A stretch of DNA of 64,000 nucleotides from Microlunatus antarcticus (GTDB lineage: Bacteria > Actinomycetota > Actinomycetes > Propionibacteriales > Propionibacteriaceae), in contig NZ_JACHZG010000001.1 of assembly GCF_014193425.1 (NCBI RefSeq), positions 62,001 to 126,000 of the forward strand, written 5' to 3'. A model generated the notes under the pieces. The model ran no database searches. It worked only from the letters and a program-made list of their open reading frames with translations, and had not been told where the DNA came from. Made by a program: the position numbers and the translations under genes. Shown piece after piece: positions 8,263 through 18,889 of this stretch. Each line of letters opens with the position of its first letter. The first letter of the stretch is position 1.

Positions 8263-11200
8263 TCAACCGCAGACGCCGCGGATCTCGACGGCGCTGTAGC
8301 CCCAGGCCTTGGCGGTCGCCTTGTCCGCGACCGTGACCGGGGTCCCCGCGCGGGTGGTTCCGGTGGTGCGCTGCACCCAGTAGCCGGTGCTCGGGGACTT
8401 GAAGGTCTCGTCGTGGACGACCTTCTGCCCGGAGACCGGCTTCGGGTCGTAGCGGGACCCGATGACCCGGCCCACGCCCCAGACCACGGAGCCCGACGCT
8501 TGCGGGGTCAGGGTGACCTGGGGTGCGGAGCCGAGGCCGGCCTGGTGCGCGCTGGCGCCCACCGTGGACCGGGCCCCGCTGAACCCGGCCACGGTCATGG
8601 TGACGGTGTGGCCCTTCTGCGCCAGGCTCGCGGTGACCCTCACGTTGCTGAGCTTCTGGGCCGCGTACGCCTGCCAGATCTCGCTGCTGCCGGCGCCGGT
8701 GCTGTCGCGCTGCACCAGGCTCCAGGTGAGACCGCCGCCGGTGACCTTGGTGACCGACTGGCCGCCCTTGGTCGAGCCGTTCACCGAGACGAACGCGAGC
8801 AGGAGCTCACCGCTCTTCTTGGTGCTGAACTTCGGGCTCGGGACCGAGCCGTCTCCGTCGCGCTGGTCGACGTTGACGTCGAGCTCCCGCTTGGGCTCGG
8901 CCGGTGTGCAGGACTGCGCACCGACGGTGATGCTCACGGTCGCCGGGGCGGAGTCGAGCGTGCCGTCGTTGGCGGTGTAGGTGAACGAGTCGGGCCCGGT
9001 GTAGCCGTCGGCGGGGACGTACGTCCGGGCCAGACCGATCCCGGTCAGCGTCCCGTGGCTCGGCTGAGTCGTCGTGTAGGTGAGCGTGTCGGCGTCGGCG
9101 TCCGTCCCGCGCAGGACGATCGGGGTGGGCGACTCGAACCCGGCGGTCACGGTGAGGTTCGTGACCGTCGGAGCCGTGTTCAGGCGGTGGCCGACGGTGA
9201 TGCGGACCGTCCCCGGCGTCGAGTCGAGCTTGCCGTCGTTGGCGGTGTAGGTGAACGAGTCGGGGCCGGAGTAGCCAGCGGCCGGGGTGTAGGTGCGCTG
9301 GGTGCCCGTCCCGGTCAGGGTCCCGTGGGCCGGGGTTCCGGTCGTGTAGGTGAGAGGGTCGCCATCGGGGTCGGTCCCGGCCAGGGAGACCGGGAGGGAC
9401 GTCTCGAACGCCGTCGTCACGGGGACGTCCTCGACCACCGGGGCCCGGTTCGGGTCCACCCCCACGGTGATGCTCACCGAGGCCGGCTGGGACTCGAGCG
9501 CTCCGTCGCTGGCCGTGTAGGTGAACGAGTCCGCGCCGCTGTAGCCGGGGTCCGGTGTGTAGGTCAGCTCGGGTGCCGTGCCGGACAGCGTCCCGTGCGC
9601 CGGGTCGCCCACGGTGTAGGTGAGGGTGTCGCCGTCGGGGTCGGTCCCGGAGAGGGTGACCGGGGTCGCTGACTCGAACCTGGCCGTCACGGCGACGTTC
9701 GTCACCACGGGGGCCGCATTCGGCTTCTCCGTCACGACGATGGAGACCGTGGCGGCCTCCGACTCCTCGGTGCCGTCGTTGGCCGTGTAGACGAACTCGT
9801 CGGGGCCGGAGTAGCCGTCCTCGGGCGTGTAGATCAACTCCGGGCCGGTGCCGGTCTGCTCCAGCGTGCCGTGCTCCGGGTCGCCCACCGTGAAGGTCAG
9901 GGGATCGTCGTCGGCGTCGGAGCCGGACAGGGTGACAGCGACAGTCTTCTGGTACCCGGCGGTGACGTCGAGGTCGTTGACGACCGGGGCGCTGTTGGGC
10001 TTCTTGGCCACGGTGATGATGACGGTTGCGGGCGCGGAGTCGACGGTGCCGTCGTTGGCGGTGTAGGTGAACGAGTCGTCGCCGGAGAAGCCGTCGTCGG
10101 GTGTGTAGGTCAGCTCCGGACCGGTGCCGGTCTGCTTCAGGGTGCCGTGCTCGGGATCGGTCGTCGCGTAGGTCAGGTCGTCGTTGTCGGGGTCGGAGCC
10201 GGACAGGGGGACTTCGACGGTCTTCTCGTACGACGCGGTGACCTGGAGGTCGTTGACGGTCGGGACGCCGTTCGGCTTCGCCGTCACGTTGATCGTGACC
10301 GTGGCGGACTTGGAGTCGCTCGTACCGTCGTTGGCGGTGTAGGTGAACGTGTCGGTGCCGGAGTAGCCGTCGTCGGGTGTGTAGGTCAGCTGCGAGCTGG
10401 TTCCGGTCTGCTTCAGGGTGCCGTGCTCGGGACTGGTCGTCTTGTAGGTCAGGTCGTCGCCGTCGGCGTCGGAGCCGGGCAGCGTGATCGGGACCTCGGT
10501 CTCGTACGCCGTGGTCACGGTCAGGTCGGCCGTCACCGGCGCGTTCGTCACGGTCAGGGTGGCGACGTTGCTGGTCGCCGTGCCGGTCTCGTTCGTGAAC
10601 ACGGCGCGGAACCGGGCGCCCTGGTCCGCAGCCTTCGTGCTCGACGCGTACGTCATGTTGGTCGCGTCGGGGATGTCGACGAAGTCACCGGTGCCGTCGG
10701 CGCGCTGCCACTGGACGGTCGGCGCGGGGGTGCCGGTGGCCGCGGCGGTGAAGGTGGCCGTCGCCCCGAGCCGGACGCTGGCCGACGCCGGGGACGAGGT
10801 CACGAAGGGTGCGGGACCCGTGGTGATGGCGGTGCTCAGCAGGTAGCCGGCGGAGATCGCGGTGACCGTGCCGTCGTTGAGCGAGGCCGGGACGTTGGTC
10901 TGGCCGTCGTAGTTGTAGCCCCAGGCGGTGACCTTTCCGTCGGAGCTCAGGGCGAGGCTGTGATACTCGCCGGCGGAGATCGCGGTGACCGTCTTGTCGG
11001 CGAGCGAGGCCGGGATGTCGGTCTGACCGTAGTCGTCGTAGCCCCAGGCGGTGATTCTCCCGTCGGAGGTGAGAGCGAGGTTGTGGTAGCCGCCGGCGGC
11101 GATCGCGATGACGGTCTCGTCGGCGAGCGAGGCCGGTACATCGGACTCGCCGTCGCCGTTGTAGCCCCAGGCGGTGATCTTCCCATCGGAGGTGAGGGCG

Positions 11201-11832
11201 AGGCTGTGGTAGCCGCCGGCGGCGATCGCGGTGACCGTCTTGTCGGCGAGGGAGTCCGGTACATCGGACTCGCCTTCGCCGTTGTAGCCCCAGGCGGTGA
11301 TCTTCCCGTCGGAGGTGAGGGCGAGGCTGTGGTAGTCGCCGGCGGAGATCGCGGTGACCGTCTTGTCGGCGAGGGAGTCCGGGATGTCGGTCTGGTCGGA
11401 GCCATCGAAGCCCCAGGCGGTGATCTTCCCGTCAGAGGTCAGGGCGAGGCTGTAATAGTCGCCGGCGGAGATCGCGGTGACCGTCTTGTCGGCGAGGGAG
11501 TCCGGGACGTCGACCTGACCTTCGGTGTTGTAGCCCCAGGCAGTGACCGTCCCGTCCGGCGTCAGTGCCAGACCGTGGTACGTGCCCGCGTCGACCGCCG
11601 TGGCGCCGGTGGTGGCGAGCGAGGCCGGGACGTCGAGGATGCCGCAGCAGCCGTCGCCCCAGGCCGTGACCGGGCCCGGGGGCGCGGCGGCGGATGCGCT
11701 CGGCGCGGCGGTGGTCAGCAGGCCGAGCACCATCAGCAGGGCGGCGGTGACGAGGGCGACGACGCGTCGTCCTGTTCGGCGTCCGAGGGGCGGCGGCGCT
11801 GCGGGCAGGTCAGGCAGTGCGGGGTGCGACAT
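8263..11832 (-). CDS. Large secreted protein: seven RCC1-type repeats, Ig-like domain, six cadherin-like domains
   Basis: A 1189-residue exported protein. ATG 11832 gives a signal peptide (RRTGRRVV, hydrophobic core, ASA-AAP). Residues 55 to about 340 hold seven near-identical 41-residue units of the form K-ITAWGYN-x5-DVP-x-SLADKTVTAI-x-AG-x-YHSLALTSDG, the RCC1/alpha-tubulin-suppressor signature, enough for one seven-bladed propeller. An Ig-like domain follows (PASASVRLGATATF), then six units of about 90 residues with a DPDGDTLTY calcium-binding-type motif and YSGPDSFTYTANDG, and a C-terminal beta-rich domain ending EIRGVCG. There is no LPXTG or membrane anchor, so it is probably released or held at the surface by its C-terminal domain. 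Adhesion or surface structure is a reasonable inference; no enzymatic domain is visible. Confidence 0.85.
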   Translation of the reverse strand: MSHPALPDLPAAPPPLGRRTGRRVVALVTAALLMVLGLLTTAAPSASAAAPPGPVTAWGDGCCGILDVPASLATTGATAVDAGTYHGLALTPDGTVTAWGYNTEGQVDVPDSLADKTVTAISAGDYYSLALTSDGKITAWGFDGSDQTDIPDSLADKTVTAISAGDYHSLALTSDGKITAWGYNGEGESDVPDSLADKTVTAIAAGGYHSLALTSDGKITAWGYNGDGESDVPASLADETVIAIAAGGYHNLALTSDGRITAWGYDDYGQTDIPASLADKTVTAISAGEYHSLALSSDGKVTAWGYNYDGQTNVPASLNDGTVTAISAGYLLSTAITTGPAPFVTSSPASASVRLGATATFTAAATGTPAPTVQWQRADGTGDFVDIPDATNMTYASSTKAADQGARFRAVFTNETGTATSNVATLTVTNAPVTADLTVTTAYETEVPITLPGSDADGDDLTYKTTSPEHGTLKQTGTSSQLTYTPDDGYSGTDTFTYTANDGTSDSKSATVTINVTAKPNGVPTVNDLQVTASYEKTVEVPLSGSDPDNDDLTYATTDPEHGTLKQTGTGPELTYTPDDGFSGDDSFTYTANDGTVDSAPATVIITVAKKPNSAPVVNDLDVTAGYQKTVAVTLSGSDADDDPLTFTVGDPEHGTLEQTGTGPELIYTPEDGYSGPDEFVYTANDGTEESEAATVSIVVTEKPNAAPVVTNVAVTARFESATPVTLSGTDPDGDTLTYTVGDPAHGTLSGTAPELTYTPDPGYSGADSFTYTASDGALESQPASVSITVGVDPNRAPVVEDVPVTTAFETSLPVSLAGTDPDGDPLTYTTGTPAHGTLTGTGTQRTYTPAAGYSGPDSFTYTANDGKLDSTPGTVRITVGHRLNTAPTVTNLTVTAGFESPTPIVLRGTDADADTLTYTTTQPSHGTLTGIGLARTYVPADGYTGPDSFTYTANDGTLDSAPATVSITVGAQSCTPAEPKRELDVNVDQRDGDGSVPSPKFSTKKSGELLLAFVSVNGSTKGGQSVTKVTGGGLTWSLVQRDSTGAGSSEIWQAYAAQKLSNVRVTASLAQKGHTVTMTVAGFSGARSTVGASAHQAGLGSAPQVTLTPQASGSVVWGVGRVIGSRYDPKPVSGQKVVHDETFKSPSTGYWVQRTTGTTRAGTPVTVADKATAKAWGYSAVEIRGVCG
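10810..11670 (-). repeat. Seven tandem ~123-bp repeats encoding the RCC1 blades
   Basis: The propeller is encoded by seven DNA units of about 123 bp. The middle five are especially alike: nearly the same nucleotide strings recur for TAWGYN, SLADKTVTAI and YHSLALTSDG. This level of identity implies recent duplication or gene conversion and makes copy-number change by slippage or recombination likely. Variation is concentrated in the loop between TAWGYN and DVP. Confidence 0.85.
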
Positions 11833-11983
11833 GGCGTGCTTTCTCGAGTCGCCGCCCCCGGCCGACACAGGTGGACGGGGCTCGTTCAGCCCGCGTTCAG
11901 GGAACGTAGCAGTCGCGCTCAGAGCGTGCTGGGGGAACGGAGGAACTGGTCGAGCCTGTCGCCCGGCTGGGTAGGTTCGGAGC

Positions 11984-12481
11984 ATGAGCAACGAGGAGCA
12001 GGCCACCGCCGAGGACGAGCGCACGATCGCCGCGCTGGTCGAGAAGGCGTCCATCGCCTTGGTCACGACCGTGGCCGAGGACGGGTCGCTGGTGAGCCGC
12101 CCGCTCGCCGTGCAGCAGCGCGAGTTCGACGGCGACCTGTGGTTCTTCACCGAGGACCCCTCGCCCAAGACCGCCCAGGTCCGCGCGAACGACCAGGTCA
12201 ACGTCGCGATCCAGGCCGGCCACGGCTGGCTTTCGATCAGCGGCCGCGGCAGCGTGAGCCAGGACCAGGCCAAGATCGACGAGCTGTGGAGCACCGGCGC
12301 CGAGGCGTGGTTCGAGGGTGGTCGGGACGACCCGGCCGTCGCGCTGCTGCGGGTGCAGGGCGTCACGGCCGAGTACTGGACCTCCAAGGCCCCGATGATC
12401 GTGACCCTGGCCAAGTACGCCAAGGCCGCCGTCACCGGCGGCCGCCCGAACGTGGGCGAGAGCAAGGTCGTCGAGCTCTAG
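11984..12481 (+). CDS. Pyridoxamine 5'-phosphate oxidase-like FMN-binding protein (general stress 26 type)
   Basis: A 165-residue split-barrel flavin-binding protein. Features are an N-terminal helix followed by ASIALVTTVAEDGSLVSRPLAVQ, DLWFFTEDPSPKTAQVR, VNVAIQ and WLSISGRGSV, the layout of general-stress-protein-26/YdaG relatives. These bind FMN or related cofactors and are thought to act in stress-linked redox chemistry; true pyridoxine-phosphate oxidase activity is unlikely. TAGGTT at 11972-11977 lies exactly 6 nt before ATG 11984, so the mRNA is probably leaderless. It diverges from the RCC1-repeat gene and converges on a pair of membrane paralogues, from which it is separated by a 19-nt-lattice repeat cassette. 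Confidence 0.88.
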   Translation: MSNEEQATAEDERTIAALVEKASIALVTTVAEDGSLVSRPLAVQQREFDGDLWFFTEDPSPKTAQVRANDQVNVAIQAGHGWLSISGRGSVSQDQAKIDELWSTGAEAWFEGGRDDPAVALLRVQGVTAEYWTSKAPMIVTLAKYAKAAVTGGRPNVGESKVVEL

Positions 12482-12498
12482 ACCCGACGCTGCGGTGC

Positions 12499-12604
12499 CA
12501 GCCGCGCACGGTGGGCACAGCCGCGCAGATTCGGTACAACCGCGTACCTCCGACTCATCCGCACAGGCCGCGGCCTGTGCGGATGGGTGCAGGGTGCGCG
12601 GGTG
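12499..12604. repeat. Six-unit, 19-nt-phased repeat cassette with central 30-bp palindrome
   Basis: Between convergent genes. Direct 11-nt units start at 12499, 12518, 12537 and 12556 (CAGCCGCGCAC, CAGCCGCGCAG, CAACCGCGTAC, CATCCGCACAG) and inverted units at 12575 and 12594 (CTGTGCGGATG, GTGCGCGGGTG); all steps are exactly 19 nt. Positions 12556-12585 are a perfect 30-bp palindrome. The same architecture occurs at 26243-26346. It would form a strong hairpin and may terminate transcription both ways, but that alone does not explain the phasing. Confidence 0.75.
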
Positions 12605-12607
12605 TGC

Positions 12608-13219
12608 TCAGGCGTTGAGCGCGAGCCAGCGGCGGGCACGGCGGGACCTGACCACCGCGCGCACCGCACGAACCAGCATCCAGGCGACGACTGCGGAGAA
12701 CATGATGAGGGAGCCCCACCTCATCCCGCCCAGGATCATGCCGAGGTACAGCACCGTGAGCCCGAGGTAGGTCGGGACGTAGCGGCCCTCCACCACCATC
12801 GCCTGGGCGGCGTCCGTGACGACCGCACGACGATCCTCGAGCACGGACCGGCCTTCGGTGACCTGCCGGCGGAGCCAGGTGCGGTCGCCCCGGGACAGGA
12901 AGGCGTCCGAGGCGACGAACGGCCGGGCGGCACCAGACGTCCGGACGGCGCCGATGATCATGAGGACGAGACCGAGACCCATGAGGCCGAAGGTGGCGTA
13001 GAGCGTCCGGAGCCGGAGGTCCCACACCTCGTCTCCGTCCGGATCGAGGATGAAGTCGACCGTCCAGACGACCCCCAGCAGCACGGCGAGGCCGAGCGCG
13101 AGTCCCAGGGCACGGCGGACCCGCAGCCGGCGCCGGACGGCGGCGAGCTCGGGGTCCAGCTCATCCTTGGCCGCGATCCGGTGGGCGTCGGCCCAAGGAT
13201 CGCGGGTGGTCGTGCCCAC
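12608..13219 (-). CDS. Four-helix membrane protein of unknown function, tandem paralogue B
   Basis: A 203-residue protein starting at GTG 13219, with the N-terminal motif TTTRDPWADA then ELAAVRRRL, two hydrophobic helices (LGLALGLAVLLGVVW and ATFGLMGLGLVLMIIGAV), a basic cytoplasmic loop containing FLSRGDRTWLRRQVTEGR, and two more helices before an Arg-rich tail (RSRRARRWL). It is a clear paralogue of the gene immediately upstream: same length, same order of motifs, about 5 nt between them. I do not recognise the family. The pair follows the LysR gene in the same direction, suggesting one transcript, but functional linkage is unproven. Confidence 0.7.
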   Translation of the reverse strand: MGTTTRDPWADAHRIAAKDELDPELAAVRRRLRVRRALGLALGLAVLLGVVWTVDFILDPDGDEVWDLRLRTLYATFGLMGLGLVLMIIGAVRTSGAARPFVASDAFLSRGDRTWLRRQVTEGRSVLEDRRAVVTDAAQAMVVEGRYVPTYLGLTVLYLGMILGGMRWGSLIMFSAVVAWMLVRAVRAVVRSRRARRWLALNA

Positions 13220-13224
13220 GACCG

Positions 13225-13836
13225 TCAGCCGTGCTGGCGGAGCCAGCGCCGGGCCCGGCGCCCGCAGACCAGCTCGCGTACGCCGTGGACCGACACGACG
13301 AGGGCGAGCGCCGAGAACAGGACGAGCGAGGCGGGGGCCGGGCCATCGATGATCGTGCCGACCGAGATCAGTAACCAGCCGAGGTAGCCGGGCGTGAACC
13401 TGCCCTCCGCCACCATGCGGCGCGCGGTGTCGGCGACCACCACCCGCCGTTCCTCCGGGACGGGTCGCTGCTCGGTGATCTGGGTCCGGAGCCACCTGCG
13501 CTCGGACCTGGGGAGGAAGTTGGTGGCGTCGATGAAGCGTCGGCCCGCGCCTCCCCTTCGTGCGAGGCCGACGAAGACGAGCACGAACCCCACTCCCTCG
13601 AGGCCGGAGGCCGCGTGCATCGTCTGGCGCGGCACCGTCCACAGCGGGTCGGACCGAGGATCGACGAGGTGGTTCACCAGGGCCGAGGCCGCGACCACGG
13701 CCCCGAGCTCGAGGGCGGTGACGAGGGCGTGGCGCAGCCCCACCCTGCGGCGAACGGCCGCGAGCTCGTCGTCCAGCACCGTCTGGGTCGCGACTGCCCC
13801 TGCGTCTGCCCAGGGGTCGCGGGTGATCGTCGTCAC
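13225..13836 (-). CDS. Four-helix membrane protein of unknown function, tandem paralogue A
   Basis: A 203-residue protein from GTG 13836, whose first residues VTTITRDPWADAGAV match those of its downstream neighbour, fixing this start by comparison. It has ELAAVRRRVGLRHAL, two N-terminal helices, the loop FLPRSERRWLRTQITEQR, then YLGWLLISVGTI and LVLFSALALVVSVHGV helices and the end RRARRWLRQHG. Identity with the second copy is strongest in the N-terminal DPWAD motif, the central RxWLRxQ loop and the RRARRWL tail, so these are probably the functional parts. It starts 7 nt after the LysR stop. Family unknown to me. Confidence 0.7.
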   Translation of the reverse strand: MTTITRDPWADAGAVATQTVLDDELAAVRRRVGLRHALVTALELGAVVAASALVNHLVDPRSDPLWTVPRQTMHAASGLEGVGFVLVFVGLARRGGAGRRFIDATNFLPRSERRWLRTQITEQRPVPEERRVVVADTARRMVAEGRFTPGYLGWLLISVGTIIDGPAPASLVLFSALALVVSVHGVRELVCGRRARRWLRQHG

Positions 13837-13843
13837 GACAGCA

Positions 13844-16206
<2,363 letters not shown>

Positions 16207-16210
16207 CCGG

Positions 16211-17107
16211 ATGGACCAGCCCTTCGACCCGGAGCTGTGGGAGCCGGTCGCCGGCTTCGCGCTGACCGACGTCACCTACCACCGCTCGCGGCGGTCCCCG
16301 GTGGTGCGGGTCGCGTTCGACCGGCCCGAGGTGCGCAACGCGTTCCGCCCGCACACCGTCGACGAGCTGGTGGCGGTGCTCGACCACGCGCGCACGTCCT
16401 CCGACGTCGGCTGCGTCCTGCTCACCGGGAACGGGCCGTCGCCCAAGGACGGCGGCTGGGCGTTCTGCAGCGGCGGGGACCAGCGGATCCGGGGACGTTC
16501 CGGCTACACGTACGCCGACGACGAGGCGCCCGCGTCCGTCGACCCGGCCAAGCAGGGCCGGCTGCACATCCTCGAGGTCCAGCGGCTGGTGCGGTTCATG
16601 CCCAAGGTCGTCATCGCCCTGGTGGGCGGCTGGGCGGCCGGGGGTGGGCACAGCCTGCACGTCGTCTGCGACCTGACGCTGGCCAGCGCGGAGCACGCGC
16701 GGTTCAAGCAGACGGACGCCGACGTCGGGTCGTTCGACGGGGGCTTCGGCTCGGCGTACCTCGCCCGTCAGGTCGGGCAGAAGTTCGCCCGCGAGATCTT
16801 CTTCCTCGGCGACACGTACGACGCCGAGGCCGCCCACCGGATGGGCATGGTCAACGCGGTCGTCCCGCACGCCGACCTCGAGCGCGTCGGGCTGGAGTGG
16901 GCCGAGAAGGTCTGCCGCAAGAGCCCGACGGCGCAGCGGATGCTCAAGTACGCGTTCAACGCGATCGACGACGGCCTGGTCGGGCAGCAGCTGTTCGCCG
17001 GCGAGGCGACGCGGCTCGCGTACATGACCGACGAGGCCGTCGAAGGCCGGGACGCGTTCCTCGAGAAGCGCGCGCCCGACTGGTCGCCGTTCCCCTACTA
17101 CTACTGA
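16211..17107 (+). CDS. menB: 1,4-dihydroxy-2-naphthoyl-CoA synthase
   Basis: A 298-residue crotonase-fold enzyme that cyclises O-succinylbenzoyl-CoA to 1,4-dihydroxy-2-naphthoyl-CoA in menaquinone synthesis. MenB-specific features separate it from ordinary enoyl-CoA hydratases: AFCSGGDQRIRGRSGY, VGGWAAGGGHSLHVVCDL, the QTDADVGSFDGGFGS active-site stretch, RQVGQKFAREIFFLG, and the C-terminal PDWSPFPYYY. TACGGT at 16199-16204 ends 6 nt before ATG 16211, so the message is probably leaderless despite the 4-nt gap after dgdA. The rest of the men pathway is not in this window. A nuclease-fold gene follows after 8 nt. Confidence 0.94.
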   Translation: MDQPFDPELWEPVAGFALTDVTYHRSRRSPVVRVAFDRPEVRNAFRPHTVDELVAVLDHARTSSDVGCVLLTGNGPSPKDGGWAFCSGGDQRIRGRSGYTYADDEAPASVDPAKQGRLHILEVQRLVRFMPKVVIALVGGWAAGGGHSLHVVCDLTLASAEHARFKQTDADVGSFDGGFGSAYLARQVGQKFAREIFFLGDTYDAEAAHRMGMVNAVVPHADLERVGLEWAEKVCRKSPTAQRMLKYAFNAIDDGLVGQQLFAGEATRLAYMTDEAVEGRDAFLEKRAPDWSPFPYYY

Positions 17108-17115
17108 GGGACGAG

Positions 17116-17985
17116 ATGACCCAGCCTCCTGCGGTGCCTGACGCGTACGACCCGTGGTTCCTCGCCACGCCCGTCCCGATGCCCGGCGTACCGGCCGACG
17201 TCACGATCGTCATGCTCCCGTTCACCCACTTCACGGTGGTGCTGGCTCCCGAGCGGCGGCTGGCGATCGCGACCGCGGTCAACCTCGACGGCGCCCGGTT
17301 GCTCGAGATCGACCGCGGCGATGACTGGCAGCTCGACCCCCGTGTCCCCGCCGAGGCGCAGACCGGGCCCGAGGTGTACGCCCGCAACGACCTCGACCGC
17401 GGCCACCTGGTGCGCCGGCGCGATCCGGTGTGGGGCGAGCGGGCGGTCGCCGAGCAGGCGAACCTCGACACGTTCTCCTACGTCAACGCGGCCCCGCAGG
17501 CCGCGCTGTTCAACCAGGGCGAGCTGCTCTGGGCGGGCCTCGAGGACTACGTGCTCGAGCACGCGCGGACGTACGCGCAACGGCTGACGGTGCTGACCGC
17601 GCCGGTCTTCGGCGACGACGACCCGCTCTACCGCGGGACCCGGATCCCGCGCCGGTTCTGGAAGATCGCCGCCTGGAACGACGGTGACGAGGTCTCGCCC
17701 GCGCTGGCGGCGACGGGCTACGTCCTCGATCAGTCCGAGCAGCTCGATCGGATCGACCTGACCGGAGAGGCGAGGGCGTCCGCGCCGCCGCTCGGGGCCT
17801 ACCTGACCTACCAGGTGCCAGTCGTCGACATCGCCACGCTCACCGGGCTCGACCTCGGGCCGCTGGTGGAGGCGGACCGCTTGCCCGTCGCTGTGGGTGT
17901 ACGGCCCAGCGACCTGAACCGCGATTCATCAGTGGTGAAGACGCGCTGGGTACAGCTCCAGCGCGTGCACGACGTCATCTTCTGA
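17116..17985 (+). CDS. DNA/RNA non-specific endonuclease (NucA/EndoG family)
   Basis: A 289-residue protein with the beta-beta-alpha-metal nuclease signature DRGHLVRRRDPVWG (catalytic DRGH) followed by FSYVNAAPQAALFNQGELLWAGLEDYVL, where the metal-binding Asn and following helix are expected. The family cuts DNA and RNA without sequence specificity using Mg2+. Members are usually secreted or kept with an inhibitor; here no signal peptide is seen and no obvious inhibitor lies alongside, although the downstream membrane-associated gene is a candidate partner. ATG 17116 has GAGGGACGAG just upstream and is 8 nt after menB, so it may be co-transcribed with it. Confidence 0.85.
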   Translation: MTQPPAVPDAYDPWFLATPVPMPGVPADVTIVMLPFTHFTVVLAPERRLAIATAVNLDGARLLEIDRGDDWQLDPRVPAEAQTGPEVYARNDLDRGHLVRRRDPVWGERAVAEQANLDTFSYVNAAPQAALFNQGELLWAGLEDYVLEHARTYAQRLTVLTAPVFGDDDPLYRGTRIPRRFWKIAAWNDGDEVSPALAATGYVLDQSEQLDRIDLTGEARASAPPLGAYLTYQVPVVDIATLTGLDLGPLVEADRLPVAVGVRPSDLNRDSSVVKTRWVQLQRVHDVIF

Positions 17986-18030
17986 CGAACTCAAACCAGA
18001 GAGTCTTGTGTCCAGCTATTGTTTCGCCCC

Positions 18031-18849
18031 ATGCCGGAAACGTCTCAGGACAAGCTCTTGTCGACCACGCTCCAGACGGTGGGTGCAGTAGCGAAGCTGC
18101 CGGTGGTCCGGGTTGACCGCGAGGACTTCCTCCGTCAGCAGTTTGCAGGCTCAGAGCACCTGGACGTGATCCTCCGGAGTGGGCCGCAGACGGTGTACAC
18201 CCTTGAGTCGCTGCGTCACAAGGCGAGCTCGATCACCAAGAACAGCGCTGCAAAGACATCCTTGGTGTCTTTCGCATCTGGCCTGCCCGGCAACCCGGCC
18301 GTGATGATCGCTGCTGGAGGTGCAGACGTGGCGCAGTACTTCGGCTTCGCCATCAACCTCGCGCAGAAGCTCGCGTACCTGTTCGGTGAGGACGATCTGT
18401 TCGACGGCGGCAGCGGCGAGTTTCCTGAGGCGGCACAGATGCGGGTGATCGCTTATCTCGGAGCGATGTTTGGAGCCGCAGGTGCGGGGGCGTTGCTCTC
18501 GAGCACCTCGAAGACTGTCGGCGCAAACGTAGGCAAGAAGGTCGCCGCGCAGGCGCTGATGAAGACAGCGTGGTACCCCCTGGTCAAGAAGGTCGGCGCT
18601 GCCGTCGGGTTGAAGATCACGAAGAAGACGGTCGAGAAGACCATCACAAAGGCCGTACCCGTCGTTGGAGGAGTCATCTCCGGCGGGTTGACGTACGCCA
18701 CCTTCAGGCCGATGGGTAACCGCTTGACTGACACGCTGATCAAGAACCTCAACGGTGACTTCGACGACGAACTGAAACTCAATCCTGAGTTCGCGTCAAT
18801 GAGCGAAGGCACAGCCCCTGACGGCGAGGAGGCAGTCGACCTCCGCTGA
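18031..18849 (+). CDS. EcsC-like membrane-associated protein, lower GC than neighbours
   Basis: A 272-residue protein. The middle contains SFASGLPGNPAVMIAAGG and long Ala/Gly-rich hydrophobic segments, and the end reads KITKKTVEKTITKAVPVVGGVISGG, which resembles the C-terminal part of EcsC-family proteins; I give that only as a tentative match. Third-position GC is visibly lower than in the genes on either side (codons such as TCA, GTA and AAG-rich stretches), suggesting later acquisition. TATTGT at 18017-18022 lies 8 nt before ATG 18031. It follows the nuclease gene by 45 nt. Function unknown; roles in membrane stress or as a nuclease-associated protein are speculation. Confidence 0.65.
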   Translation: MPETSQDKLLSTTLQTVGAVAKLPVVRVDREDFLRQQFAGSEHLDVILRSGPQTVYTLESLRHKASSITKNSAAKTSLVSFASGLPGNPAVMIAAGGADVAQYFGFAINLAQKLAYLFGEDDLFDGGSGEFPEAAQMRVIAYLGAMFGAAGAGALLSSTSKTVGANVGKKVAAQALMKTAWYPLVKKVGAAVGLKITKKTVEKTITKAVPVVGGVISGGLTYATFRPMGNRLTDTLIKNLNGDFDDELKLNPEFASMSEGTAPDGEEAVDLR

Positions 18850-18889
18850 TGGCTGCGGTTCAGCGCCGGGCAAGAACCGTGCTACACGC

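Noticed and set aside
10810-11670. Regularly spaced repeats considered as a CRISPR array
   Set aside because: Repeats are ~123 bp, in frame, and encode RCC1 blades; there are no short unique spacers or cas genes.
9871-12618. 915-codon plus-strand frame over the RCC1/cadherin gene, with VVAPGGDLPVGG-type repeats
   Set aside because: The repeats are the antisense image of the real protein repeats; no signal peptide, start context or recognisable domain.
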